A DNA stretch of 64,000 nt, taken from assembly GCF_026242045.1 (NCBI RefSeq), contig NZ_JAPJDO010000005.1, positions 62,001-126,000 on the forward strand, given 5' to 3'. This DNA comes from Mycobacterium pinniadriaticum (GTDB lineage Bacteria > Actinomycetota > Actinomycetes > Mycobacteriales > Mycobacteriaceae). Below the pieces are notes generated by a model. It saw only the letters and a list, made by a program, of their open reading frames with translations. It was not told where the DNA came from and ran no database searches. Shown piece after piece: positions 46,124 through 54,608 of this stretch; the stretch's first letter is position 1, and every line of letters begins with the position of its first letter. The position numbers and the translations under genes were made by a program.

Positions 46124-46126
46124 GCT
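46121..46126 (+). promoter_or_regulatory. -10 box overlapping rsmB stop codon, for rpe
   Basis: TAGGCT begins with the rsmB stop TAG and ends 7 bases before the rpe ATG, the same hexamer and spacing as upstream of the yjbQ-type gene at 1110. rpe and ribD may thus have an internal leaderless promoter. Confidence 0.4.
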
Positions 46127-46133
46127 TGCAGCC

Positions 46134-46820
46134 ATGGCGACACCGTCCCGTCCGATGATCGCGCCGTCGATCCTGTCCGCCGATTTCGCGCGCCTGGCCG
46201 ACGAGGCCGCCGCCGTCGAGGGCGCGGACTGGTTGCACGTCGACGTCATGGACGGCCACTTCGTGCCGAACCTGACCCTCGGCCTGCCGGTGGTGGAGAG
46301 CTTGTTGGCGGCCACCGACATCCCGATGGACTGCCATCTGATGATCGACGACCCGGACCGCTGGGCACCCGGGTACGCCGAGGCCGGGGCCTACAACGTC
46401 ACGTTCCATGCCGAGGCGACCGACAACCCGGTCGCGGTGGCGCGCGACATCCGCGCCGCGGGCGCGAAGGCGGGCCTGTCGGTCAAACCCGGCACACCGC
46501 TGGAGCCGTACCTGGAGATCCTGCGCGACTTCGACACGCTGCTGGTCATGTCGGTCGAACCGGGCTTCGGCGGGCAGAGCTTCATCGCCGAGGTGTTGCC
46601 CAAGGTCGCGACAGCTCGCCGCCTGGTCGATTCCGGCGAGCTCACGATCTTGGTGGAGATCGACGGCGGGGTCAACGCCGACACCATCGAACTGGCCGCC
46701 GAGGCCGGGGTGGACTGCTTCGTGGCCGGTTCGGCCGTCTACGGCGCCCAGGACCCCGCGGCGGCGGTGGAGGCGCTGCGCCGGCAGGCGGCCGCCGCCT
46801 CGCGGCATCTGCGGTTATGA
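46134..46820 (+). CDS. rpe: Ribulose-phosphate 3-epimerase
   Basis: The 228-residue TIM-barrel enzyme interconverts ribulose-5-P and xylulose-5-P. Metal and catalytic motifs: '[10 protein letters not shown]', '[18 protein letters not shown]' (His, Asp), 'MDCHLMI' (His), '[13 protein letters not shown]' and '[11 protein letters not shown]' (Asp). Its product pool feeds ribulose-5-P, a riboflavin precursor, and ribD follows with an ATGA overlap. Confidence 0.97.
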   Translation: MATPSRPMIAPSILSADFARLADEAAAVEGADWLHVDVMDGHFVPNLTLGLPVVESLLAATDIPMDCHLMIDDPDRWAPGYAEAGAYNVTFHAEATDNPVAVARDIRAAGAKAGLSVKPGTPLEPYLEILRDFDTLLVMSVEPGFGGQSFIAEVLPKVATARRLVDSGELTILVEIDGGVNADTIELAAEAGVDCFVAGSAVYGAQDPAAAVEALRRQAAAASRHLRL

Positions 46821-47836
46821 CAGCACCCACCGCGGGTGAGGTCGAGGCCGCGATGCGGTTGGCCATCACGCAGGCGCAACAGGTAAAGGGCTCAACGTAT
46901 CCGAATCCGCCTGTGGGAGCGGTCATTCTGAGCCAGGAGGGCGATGTCGTCGGTGTCGGCGGCACCCGGCCGACAGGTGGCCCGCACGCCGAGGTGATGG
47001 CGCTGCGCGAGGCCGGGGAGCGGGCCGCCGGTGGGATCGCCGTGGTCACCCTCGAGCCGTGCAATCACCACGGCCGCACCCCGCCGTGCGTCGATGCTCT
47101 GATCGAGGCCGACGTGGCCGGGGTGGTCTATGCCGTCGCCGACCCCAATCCGGTCGCCTCCGGCGGCGCCGACCGGCTGCGCGCGGCGGGCATCGCGGTG
47201 ACGGCCGGGGTATGCGCCGAGGAGGTGTCGGGCGGCCCGCTGCGGGAATGGCTGCACAAGCAGCGCACCGGCCGGCCCCACGTGACGTGGAAGTTCGCCA
47301 CCAGTGTCGACGGACGTAGCGCCGCCGCCGACGGGTCCTCGCAGTGGATCACCAGTGACGCCGCGCGTGCCGACCTGCACGTGCGCCGCGCGGTCGCCGA
47401 CGCGATCGTGGTCGGCACCGGCACGGTCGACATCGACGACCCGACATTGACCGCCCGGCTACCCGGCGGGGGACTGGCCGACCGCCAGCCGCTGCGGGTG
47501 GTCGTCGGCATGCGCGAGATTTCCCCGGAAGCCAATGTGCTCAACGATGATTCGCGCACGATGGTGATCCGCACCCACGATCCGCACGAGGTGATCCGGG
47601 CGTTGTCGGATCGCACTGATGTGCTCGTCGAGGGAGGCCCGACGCTGGCGGGCGCCTTCCTGCGGGCCGGGGTGATCGACCGGATCCTGGCCTATGTCGG
47701 CCCGATCCTGCTCGGTGGCCCGGTCACCGCCGTCGACGACGTCGGCGTGCCCAGCATCGCGCGGGCACTGCGGTGGCAGTACGACGGCGTCGACCGGATC
47801 GGCCCCGACCTGTTGCTGAGCCTGATACCGGGCTAG
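46817..47836 (+). CDS. ribD: Bifunctional riboflavin deaminase / reductase
   Basis: The 339-residue protein (ribG in M. tuberculosis) performs two early riboflavin steps. The deaminase domain (about 1-145) has the zinc site H57-A-E59 ('[10 protein letters not shown]') and '[16 protein letters not shown]'. The reductase domain (about 150-339) has '[20 protein letters not shown]' and '[18 protein letters not shown]', with '[13 protein letters not shown]' for NADPH binding. The stop lies 4 bases from the convergent ABC gene. Riboflavin synthase follows 5.8 kb later, beyond unrelated genes. Confidence 0.95.
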   Translation: MTAPTAGEVEAAMRLAITQAQQVKGSTYPNPPVGAVILSQEGDVVGVGGTRPTGGPHAEVMALREAGERAAGGIAVVTLEPCNHHGRTPPCVDALIEADVAGVVYAVADPNPVASGGADRLRAAGIAVTAGVCAEEVSGGPLREWLHKQRTGRPHVTWKFATSVDGRSAAADGSSQWITSDAARADLHVRRAVADAIVVGTGTVDIDDPTLTARLPGGGLADRQPLRVVVGMREISPEANVLNDDSRTMVIRTHDPHEVIRALSDRTDVLVEGGPTLAGAFLRAGVIDRILAYVGPILLGGPVTAVDDVGVPSIARALRWQYDGVDRIGPDLLLSLIPG

Positions 47837-47839
47837 CGG

Positions 47840-48829
47840 TTAATCCGCCAGTTCGTGGTGCTCGATGATCTCGCGAGAACCGGTGGCGCCCAGCTTCTCC
47901 CGGAACGCCTGCACCGTGTAGCCCACCACCGTCGCCGCGGTCAGCGCCCGCACCGTCGCCGAGCGCGGCAGGCCGAACACCGGACCCATCTCCCCGAAGT
48001 AGTCGCCCGGCCCGGCGACTTTCAGCACTTCTTCAGCGCCGCTGGACAATTCGCGGATCACCTCGACCTCGCCGTGGGACACCACATAGATGCAGTCGCC
48101 CATGGTGCCCTGCTCGAAGAGCACCTCGCCAGGTTGCAGGTCCACCGTCTCCGGTTCGTGCTCGGTGTAGGTCAGGTGCGGTATCAGTTCGACTACCCGG
48201 TCGGCCATCGGCAGCATCCGGGTGTCGTGCGTGGCGACCACCACCACCCGCTCCCCGGAGGCCAACTCGCGGATCAGTCGCAGCACCTCCTCCACCTGGA
48301 TGTAGTCCAGGTGGGCGGTGGGTTCGTCGGCCAAAACCAGCGGCGGATCCAGCGCGATCGCCCGCGCGACCGCCACCCGCTGCTGCTGGCCGCCGCTGAG
48401 ATCGCCGGGCCGGTGCCGCATCCGGTCGGCCAGCCCGACCCGGGTCAGCAGCTCCTCGGCCCGCTGCCGGGCCTCGTGCCGGGGCACCCGGGCCGCCCGC
48501 AGCGGCACCATCACGTTCTCCAGTGCGGTCAGGCTGGCCACCAGGTTGAATGCCTGGAACACGATGCCCACCGTGTTGCGGCGGTACGCGGAGAACTCGC
48601 GCTGATCGAGTTTCGTCAGATCGACGTCGCCGAATTCGATACGGCCGGCCGACGGGCTGAGGATGCCGCCCAGGCAGGACAGCAGCGTCGTTTTCCCGCA
48701 GCCGCTCGGGCCGAGCAGGATCGCCAGTGATCCGGCACTGACGTCGAGGCTGAGCCCGTCGATCGGGCGCACCGCGTACTCGCCGCGGGAGTACTCCACG
48801 ACGAGGTCCTTGATCCGCAGGTCGGCCAC
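47840..48829 (-). CDS. MacB-type ABC ATPase fused to a cyclic-nucleotide-binding domain
   Basis: The 329-residue protein has an ABC ATPase domain (about 1-225) with Walker A 'GPSGCGKTT' (residues 40-48), signature 'LSGGQQQRVAVARA', and Walker B 'PLVLADEPTAHLDY'. It is followed by a CAP_ED-like domain (about 230-315: 'LQPGEVLFEQGTMGDCIYVV', 'GPGDYFGEMGPVF', 'RSATVRAL'), which normally binds cAMP or cGMP. The size and partner match the Rv0073-Rv0072 pair. GTG at 48829 follows the permease stop by one base. It may be controlled by a cyclic nucleotide or use the domain only structurally. Confidence 0.9.
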   Translation of the reverse strand: MADLRIKDLVVEYSRGEYAVRPIDGLSLDVSAGSLAILLGPSGCGKTTLLSCLGGILSPSAGRIEFGDVDLTKLDQREFSAYRRNTVGIVFQAFNLVASLTALENVMVPLRAARVPRHEARQRAEELLTRVGLADRMRHRPGDLSGGQQQRVAVARAIALDPPLVLADEPTAHLDYIQVEEVLRLIRELASGERVVVVATHDTRMLPMADRVVELIPHLTYTEHEPETVDLQPGEVLFEQGTMGDCIYVVSHGEVEVIRELSSGAEEVLKVAGPGDYFGEMGPVFGLPRSATVRALTAATVVGYTVQAFREKLGATGSREIIEHHELAD

Positions 48830-48830
48830 G

Positions 48831-49880
48831 CTAGGGACCCCCGAACGCCAGCGCGGGGTCGACGGTGACCGCACGGCGAAGGCCCGCGACGCTGGCCAGC
48901 AGCCCGATCGCCACCGCCAGGATCGGCAACGCCACGAACGCCGCGGTCGGGATGTCCACCCGCATCGGGAACAGCGGGCCCAGCGCCACCGACAACGCCC
49001 CGCCGAGCACCGCGGCCAGGACGGCGACGATGATCGCCTGGACGGCCAGCCCACCGAGGATCGATCGCGCCGGTACCCCGACCGCCTTGAACACCGCGAA
49101 ATCCCGTGTGCGTTCGATGGCCGAGACATAGATCATCGACCCGACGATCAACGCGGCGACCACCCACAACAGCCCCGCCATCAACGTCATCGCCCGGCGG
49201 GCGCCGTTGAGTGCGCGGGACAGATCCTCGATGGCCCCGGCTCGATCGACCGCGCGGAAGCCGTCGGGTATCGCCGTGGGAGCACCCCGCAGCCCGATCG
49301 AGGAGATGAGCCGCTGACCGGAGAACAACAACTGCTGGGCACCCTCGACCGTCAGGAACACATTGGGCTGGCCGGCCAACGCTGTCGAATCATCGACCAT
49401 GCCAACGATATCCATTGTCCGCGAACCGATTTCAATCCGGTCACCGAGCGTCCTGCCCATCGTGCTGGACACCGCGATCTCGGTTGGCTCCGACGGAGGC
49501 CGGCCGGCCGACATCGCGGGCATGCCCGGCCCGCGTTGCGGCGCTCCGAACACGTTGACATTGCGGGCCGATCCGCGGTCGGGCATCGTGGCGCTGCCGT
49601 ACACCAGGGGTACGGCGAGGGTGACACCGGGTAATCGAGCGATTTGCTGTATCGGGGTGGGCGGGAAGGGGGAGGAGCCCAGGAACGGGCCCGGTGCGCC
49701 GGATTTCACCAGATAGCCGTCGATGCCGAGGGCATCCACCGTGCGGGTGGCCTCAACCCGGAAACCGTTGGCCAACCCCGTCAGAACCAGGGTCATCGCG
49801 AAAACCAGTCCGGTACCGACGATCGCGATCACGAATCGTCGTTTGCGCCACTGCAGATCCCGCAACGCGGCGATCAGCAT
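48831..49880 (-). CDS. FtsX-like ABC permease
   Basis: The 349-residue protein has the MacB/LolCE layout: a first membrane helix (about 15-37, 'FVIAIVGTGLVFAMTLVLTGL'), a large extracytoplasmic domain (about 40-225) and three C-terminal helices (about 228-345, 'FAVFKAVGVPARSILGGLAVQ' between the first two). Such transporters usually move lipoproteins, peptides or toxins outward rather than import nutrients. It is the first gene of the operon with the ATPase gene, divergent from the LysA-like gene (124 bases apart). Confidence 0.88.
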   Translation of the reverse strand: MLIAALRDLQWRKRRFVIAIVGTGLVFAMTLVLTGLANGFRVEATRTVDALGIDGYLVKSGAPGPFLGSSPFPPTPIQQIARLPGVTLAVPLVYGSATMPDRGSARNVNVFGAPQRGPGMPAMSAGRPPSEPTEIAVSSTMGRTLGDRIEIGSRTMDIVGMVDDSTALAGQPNVFLTVEGAQQLLFSGQRLISSIGLRGAPTAIPDGFRAVDRAGAIEDLSRALNGARRAMTLMAGLLWVVAALIVGSMIYVSAIERTRDFAVFKAVGVPARSILGGLAVQAIIVAVLAAVLGGALSVALGPLFPMRVDIPTAAFVALPILAVAIGLLASVAGLRRAVTVDPALAFGGP

Positions 49881-50004
49881 GCCCTACCCCGCATGGGGCG
49901 AGGTTACCGAGGCCGGGGCGCCCGCCGACGGCTTCCATCATTTTTCCCCGGAATGCCCGCAGGCCGGCGGGTAGCGGTCCCGCGGCTGGAGCAAGATAGT
50001 TCAG

Positions 50005-51279
50005 ATGAGCCACCCCGACGTACTCGGCCTGTTCCCGCCCGGCTCCCGCATCGACGACGGAGTCCTCAGCGTCGGCGGCTGCCGGCTGGACGATCTCGCC
50101 GCCGAGTTCGGCACCCCGGTCATGGTGGTGGCCGAGGACGCCGTGCGACAGCGGGCCAACGACTACCTCGCCGCGTTCCGCGGCCGGTGGCCCCGCTCGG
50201 ATGTGGCGTTCGCGTCGAAAGCCTTCCCGTGCACCGCTATCCAACGGCTGGCCGCGGAGGAGGGGTTGCTGCTCGATGTCGCCGGCGGGGGAGAGATCAT
50301 CACCGCGCTGGCCGCCGGCGCGGACCCGGCCCGAATGCTGTTGCACGGCAACGCCAAGACCGACGAGGAGCTCGAACTGGCGGTCGGCAACGGCGTCGGG
50401 CTGATCGTCGTCGACAATTTCGACGATATCGACCGGCTGGAGCGCATCGTCGAACCCGGCACCAGGCAAGCCTGCCTGGTGCGGGTGGTGCCCGGTATCG
50501 AGGCCGACACCCACGCGGCGGTCGCCACCGGCCACGCCGGCTCGAAGTTCGGTCTACTGCCGGAGGACGCCCGGGTAGCCATCGAGAGGATCCGCCGAAG
50601 CAGGGTGCTGCGATGCGACGGCGTGCACACCCACGTCGGCTCCCAGCTGCTCGATGCCGAGCAGCTGGCCGCAGCCGTGGCGCCCGTCGCCGCGCTGGGC
50701 AGCTTCGACGTCTACGACTTCGGGGGCGGGCTCGGCGTCCGTTATACGTATGCCGATCAACCGCCCTCGGTGGACGCCTACGCCCAGGCCATGATCGACA
50801 AGGCCCGCGAACTGGTTCCCGCCGACGCCCGCATCATCGTCGAGCCCGGCCGATCCATGACCGCGGCCGCCGCGTGCACCGTGTACCGGGTCACCACCGT
50901 CAAGCGCGGGCTGATCACCCACGTTGCGGTCGACGGCGGAATGGGAGACAACCTGGAGGTGTCCCTGTACGGGCAGCGGTTCGAGGCCGCGCTCGTCGAG
51001 CGGGTGGGCGGCGGCGAGACCGTCACCGTTGTGGGCCGCCATTGCGAATCGGGCGACCAGCTGATCGACGGTGTACCCCTTGAGAATCCGGCCGTCGGGG
51101 ATCTGCTGGCCGTGCCGGTCACCGGTGCGTATTGCTACACGATGTCCAACCAGTACAACGGCGCGCGCCGGATTCCGGTGGTGTTCGCCGCGGGCGGCGA
51201 TGCCCGTCTGGTGGTGCGCCGGGATACCTGGGCGGATCTGCTCGCCCGCGACGTTCCGTTACCGGGTAGCGGTCAGTGA
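50005..51279 (+). CDS. Diaminopimelate decarboxylase-like PLP enzyme (LysA paralogue)
   Basis: The 424-residue enzyme is a fold type III PLP decarboxylase. '[15 protein letters not shown]' carries the PLP lysine, 'LDVAGGGEI' and '[13 protein letters not shown]' line the barrel, '[11 protein letters not shown]' and 'IVEPGRSM' bind phosphate, '[11 protein letters not shown]' supplies the active-site cysteine from the second subunit, and '[13 protein letters not shown]' ends the site. All key residues of LysA are retained. It is shorter at the N-terminus than mycobacterial LysA, which normally sits near hom-thrC, so this is probably a second copy. It may act on meso-DAP or a related amino acid. 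Confidence 0.8.
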   Translation: MSHPDVLGLFPPGSRIDDGVLSVGGCRLDDLAAEFGTPVMVVAEDAVRQRANDYLAAFRGRWPRSDVAFASKAFPCTAIQRLAAEEGLLLDVAGGGEIITALAAGADPARMLLHGNAKTDEELELAVGNGVGLIVVDNFDDIDRLERIVEPGTRQACLVRVVPGIEADTHAAVATGHAGSKFGLLPEDARVAIERIRRSRVLRCDGVHTHVGSQLLDAEQLAAAVAPVAALGSFDVYDFGGGLGVRYTYADQPPSVDAYAQAMIDKARELVPADARIIVEPGRSMTAAAACTVYRVTTVKRGLITHVAVDGGMGDNLEVSLYGQRFEAALVERVGGGETVTVVGRHCESGDQLIDGVPLENPAVGDLLAVPVTGAYCYTMSNQYNGARRIPVVFAAGGDARLVVRRDTWADLLARDVPLPGSGQ

Positions 51280-52824
51280 GTTCTCGGCTTCCGGCTCGTC
51301 TGCGTGTGCCTGCTTGCCGCCGATGAACAATGCCAGCGCGGCACCGACCAGACACACGATGACCGTGATGAAGAAGATGGAGCCGTACTGCATGGCGAAG
51401 GCGGTCCGATAGCGCTGCGCCTCCCCGGCGATCCTGGCGGCCAGGGTGTCGCCGCCCGGGCTGGGCAGGGTGGCCAGGATCTGGTTGAACCGGTACAGGC
51501 CCCAGGCGCTCAGCGCGGCGACGCCGATCAGCATGCCCGTCATCCGGGCCACGACCACCAGCGACGACGCGATGCCGTGGTGGGCCGATGGCACCACCCG
51601 CAGCGCGGCCGAGGTGAGCGGACCGATCACCAGGCCGAGTCCGAAACCGGCCAGCGCGAGGTCGGTGTCGATCACCGGCAGCGACACGAAGCCGAGATCG
51701 TGGCGTGCGCTCAGTACGTCGACGCCCCAGTGTGATACCAGCCAATAGGCGCCGGCCGAGATGAGCATGCCGACCACCGCGACGATCCGGTCCCCGATCC
51801 GGGTAGCGATCCAGCCGCCGATCAGGGCGCCGATCGGCAGCGCGATCAGGAAGTGCAGCAACAGGAATGCGGCCTGGGTCTGGTCCTTGCCCAGCACGCC
51901 CTGGCCGAACAGCTCGACGTTGACCAGAGTGACCATGAGTGCGGCCCCCGCGCACAGCGAGGTGCCCAGGGATGTCAGGAACGGCACGAACTGAATACCG
52001 GCGGGGTCGATCAGCCGGGTGCGAGAGAATTTCTCCCACACCACGAAGGCGATCGCCGCGACGATCGCGCCGACGACCAGCACAAGCCCGTGTGGCGGCA
52101 GGAGCTGCTTGCCGTCGGGGTTCGGGTTGTAGAGGCCGATCACGGCCAGGCCCAGGGCGATGGCGAGCAGGACGCCGCCGACCAGATCCACCTTCTCGGG
52201 ATTCTTGGTGCGGTCGTGGGCGGGCAGGCTGAAGTGGATCATCACCATCGCGATGACGGTGAGCGGCACGTTGATCCAGAACACGTCCTGCCACTTGCCC
52301 AGCAGCAGCACCACCCCGATGCCGTACAGCGGGCCGAGCACGCTGCCCAGTTCCTGGGCCGCGCCGATACCGCCGAGCACCGCGGCCCGGCTGCGGGCCG
52401 CCCACAGGTCGGCGGCCAGCGCCAGGGTCACCGGAAGCAGGGCGCCGCTGGCGATGCCCTGGACGAGCCGTCCGATGATCAGCATGGTCACGTCGGTGGA
52501 CAGTGCCGTCACGACCGAACCAACCGCGAAGGTGACCAGGGACAGCTGCAACACGAGTTTGCGGCCGAACCGGTCGGAGAACCGGCCCAATAGTGGCATG
52601 GCCGCGATGTAGCCCAGCAGATACCACGTGATGATCGGCGTGACCTGCTGAATCTTGTTGATCGGGATGCCGACGGTCGCCATGATGTCGGTCATGATCG
52701 TGACGACGACATAGGTGTCGAGCGCACCGAGCAGGACGGCCAGGCTACCGGCGCTGATCGCGACGCGGCGGCTGCGGCCCGTGTTCTGCGCCTGGTGGGC
52801 GGCGGCGTCGAGAGACTCAGGCAT
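51259..52824 (-). CDS. MFS exporter of the P55 (Rv1410c) type
   Basis: The 521-residue protein has about 14 transmembrane helices and the motif A loop '[16 protein letters not shown]' between helices 2 and 3. The partner lprG lies 11 bases upstream in the same direction, as in the M. tuberculosis lprG-Rv1410c operon, whose products work together in moving triacylglycerides to the outer membrane and influence drug efflux. The last 21 bases overlap the convergent LysA-like gene. Confidence 0.92.
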   Translation of the reverse strand: MPESLDAAAHQAQNTGRSRRVAISAGSLAVLLGALDTYVVVTIMTDIMATVGIPINKIQQVTPIITWYLLGYIAAMPLLGRFSDRFGRKLVLQLSLVTFAVGSVVTALSTDVTMLIIGRLVQGIASGALLPVTLALAADLWAARSRAAVLGGIGAAQELGSVLGPLYGIGVVLLLGKWQDVFWINVPLTVIAMVMIHFSLPAHDRTKNPEKVDLVGGVLLAIALGLAVIGLYNPNPDGKQLLPPHGLVLVVGAIVAAIAFVVWEKFSRTRLIDPAGIQFVPFLTSLGTSLCAGAALMVTLVNVELFGQGVLGKDQTQAAFLLLHFLIALPIGALIGGWIATRIGDRIVAVVGMLISAGAYWLVSHWGVDVLSARHDLGFVSLPVIDTDLALAGFGLGLVIGPLTSAALRVVPSAHHGIASSLVVVARMTGMLIGVAALSAWGLYRFNQILATLPSPGGDTLAARIAGEAQRYRTAFAMQYGSIFFITVIVCLVGAALALFIGGKQAHADEPEAENSLTATR

Positions 52825-52835
52825 CAGCGGGGCCG

Positions 52836-53534
52836 TCAGACGGTGGGCTTGGTGACGGTGACCGGCTTATCCCACTCCGACAGCGTGATCTGGATGCTGC
52901 TTCCATTGCCCGTATCGGTCTTGGCCTGCACCAGCTGATGCGGATCGGCCTTCTGGATCCACACTGTGGCGGGCAGCGGGCTGGTCGCCTTGAGCGGAAT
53001 CAGCTTGTTCATGGCATCAGCGCTCACATTGCCGGTGATCCGGACCGTGTCCACGCCGTTGATCGTCTCGGTGGCCTCCGACTTGGCATCGGTGATGCTG
53101 GCGAGCCAGTTGCCCAGCCCGCTCTCGGGATTGAGGACCACCGACGGGTCGTAGATATCCTTGGCCGGCCCCATGTCGAGCCAGCTGTTCGGCGTGAGCG
53201 CGGCGTACAGAGTGCCATCCAGCACCACCAGCTGGATATCGACATCCGAGCCGCCCATCGTGATCGTCGAGTCCCCGGACACCGCAACGGTGGGCACATT
53301 GGTCAGGTCGCCGGTGAGCTTCTTGACGGGCAGACCTTCGATCTTGCCGCTGACGGTGATGTCCAGATGGGCGCTCTTGAGGCCCTTGGTGACCTGGACG
53401 GACTGCTGCACCAGACCGGCCGCGTCCGGCAGCGGCTCGGCGGGCTTCGAAGAAGAGGAGCAACCGGCCACGAACAGGGTTGCTGTGGCGAAGAGGGCGA
53501 CAAGGACGGCAAACATTCGGCGGCACGTCGGCAT
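52836..53534 (-). CDS. lprG: Lipoprotein LprG
   Basis: The 232-residue lipoprotein has a signal peptide ending in the lipobox LFVAGC with the lipidated C25, and one LppX/LprAFG lipid-binding domain ('[20 protein letters not shown]', '[20 protein letters not shown]', '[18 protein letters not shown]'). Family members hold triacylated glycolipids or triacylglycerol in a hydrophobic pocket at the cell envelope. It is the first gene of the lprG-P55 operon. Confidence 0.95.
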   Translation of the reverse strand: MPTCRRMFAVLVALFATATLFVAGCSSSSKPAEPLPDAAGLVQQSVQVTKGLKSAHLDITVSGKIEGLPVKKLTGDLTNVPTVAVSGDSTITMGGSDVDIQLVVLDGTLYAALTPNSWLDMGPAKDIYDPSVVLNPESGLGNWLASITDAKSEATETINGVDTVRITGNVSADAMNKLIPLKATSPLPATVWIQKADPHQLVQAKTDTGNGSSIQITLSEWDKPVTVTKPTV

Positions 53535-53540
53535 AGGTGC

Positions 53541-53546
53541 ATCGTA
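53541..53546 (-). promoter_or_regulatory. -10 box of lprG
   Basis: On the minus strand TACGAT lies exactly 6 bases before the lprG ATG at 53534, consistent with a leaderless transcript. Confidence 0.45.
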
Positions 53547-53652
53547 GAGGGTCGGGCCGACTCAGCCTCATCCGCCGGGCCGGGATCGCCCGGTCTTGTG
53601 CCCCATGAACTGCAGTTTTAGTGGGTCTAAGCGAGTGTCGTCCGGCGGGGGC

Positions 53653-53658
53653 TAGATT
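53653..53658 (+). promoter_or_regulatory. -10 box of the riboflavin synthase gene
   Basis: TAGATT ends 6 bases before the GTG at 53665. This implies a leaderless mRNA and leaves no room for an FMN riboswitch. Confidence 0.5.
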
Positions 53659-53664
53659 GGGCGC

Positions 53665-54279
53665 GTGTTCACCGGAATCGTCGAGGAACTGGGTGAGGTC
53701 GTCGGCAAGGACGAACTGGCCGACTCCGCCCGATTCGTCATCCGCGGACCGGTCGTCACCGCTGACGCTCGCCACGGCGATTCGATCGCCGTCAACGGCG
53801 TCTGCCTGACTGTCGTCGAGGTCATGGCCGACGGGCAGTTCAGTGCTGACGTGATGGCCGAGACCCTCAACCGGTCCAGCCTGGCCGCCGTGGGCGTCGG
53901 CAGCGCGGTGAACCTCGAGCGTGCGGCGGCGGTCAACAGCCGACTCGGCGGGCATATCGTCCAGGGGCACGTCGACGGCACCGGGACGGTGGTGTCCCGC
54001 ACCCCGTCCGAGCACTGGGAGGTCGTGCGGATCGCGCTGCCGCCGGAACTGTCGCGCTACGTCGTGGAGAAGGGGTCGATCACCGTCGACGGCATCTCGT
54101 TGACCGTCTCCGGGCTAGGCGGCGACTGGTTCGAGGTGTCGCTCATCCCGACGACGCTGGCACTGACCACGCTGGGCCGTGCCCCGGTCGGCGCGCCAGT
54201 GAACCTCGAAGTGGACGTCATCGCGAAATATGTCGAGCGGCTGCTCAGCAGTCGCGTGACTGACCGACACCCCGGCTGA
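53665..54279 (+). CDS. ribC: Riboflavin synthase alpha subunit
   Basis: The 204-residue enzyme (also named ribE in some species) dismutates two lumazines to riboflavin. Two lumazine-binding repeats are visible (about 1-97 and 98-195): the first starts 'FTGIVEELGEVV', the second begins at 'LGGHIVQGHVDGTGTVVS'. The usual downstream partners ribA2 and ribH are not present within the following 9.7 kb; instead a repeat-protein cluster follows. Confidence 0.97.
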   Translation: MFTGIVEELGEVVGKDELADSARFVIRGPVVTADARHGDSIAVNGVCLTVVEVMADGQFSADVMAETLNRSSLAAVGVGSAVNLERAAAVNSRLGGHIVQGHVDGTGTVVSRTPSEHWEVVRIALPPELSRYVVEKGSITVDGISLTVSGLGGDWFEVSLIPTTLALTTLGRAPVGAPVNLEVDVIAKYVERLLSSRVTDRHPG

Positions 54280-54315
54280 TCGCTTGATCAGGCAGATGCA
54301 TTTGCTGTAAACCCA

Positions 54316-54529
54316 ACGCTGTGCACATGCACAGCGTGTGGAGTGGGCGTCGGGATGGGCATTTTCCATCGAGTGCACTGGTCAAGGTGACTTCGGCAAA
54401 CCTGAGCGACGTTTGTGGTAGGTCCATGTCCGTCACGCGTGTTATGTTGCGAGCAGTCCGTGTGACGGGGGTCTCTCGCGGCTCGCGGGATGAGTCTCGT
54501 CACACCTCAGGCGAGTGGAGATTTCGGTG
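54316..54529 (+). promoter_or_regulatory. Upstream region of the first repeat-protein gene: dyad, -10 box, RBS-GTG
   Basis: ACGCTGTGCA / TGCACAGCGT (54316-54325, 54328-54337) form a perfect palindrome around CA. A -10-like TATGTT follows at 54443-54448. GGAGA (54517-54521) precedes a GTG at 54527. The same series, in the same order and with recognisable flanking similarity (ATTTGCTGTA before the dyad, CTGGTCA, GATGA-TCTCG-CACAC), precedes the next paralogue at 58180. The whole gap 54280-54608 otherwise holds no gene. Confidence 0.6.
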
Positions 54530-54608
54530 AGTTCGGGAAAGCGCCCGGCGTTCGGGGACCGCACTGGATACCGCTTGTCGCCGAGATGCTGTGGAACGAC
54601 GGTCGGCG

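Noticed and set aside
53535..53664. FMN riboswitch upstream of riboflavin synthase
   Set aside because: The -10 box lies 6 bases before the start codon, so there is no leader to hold one.
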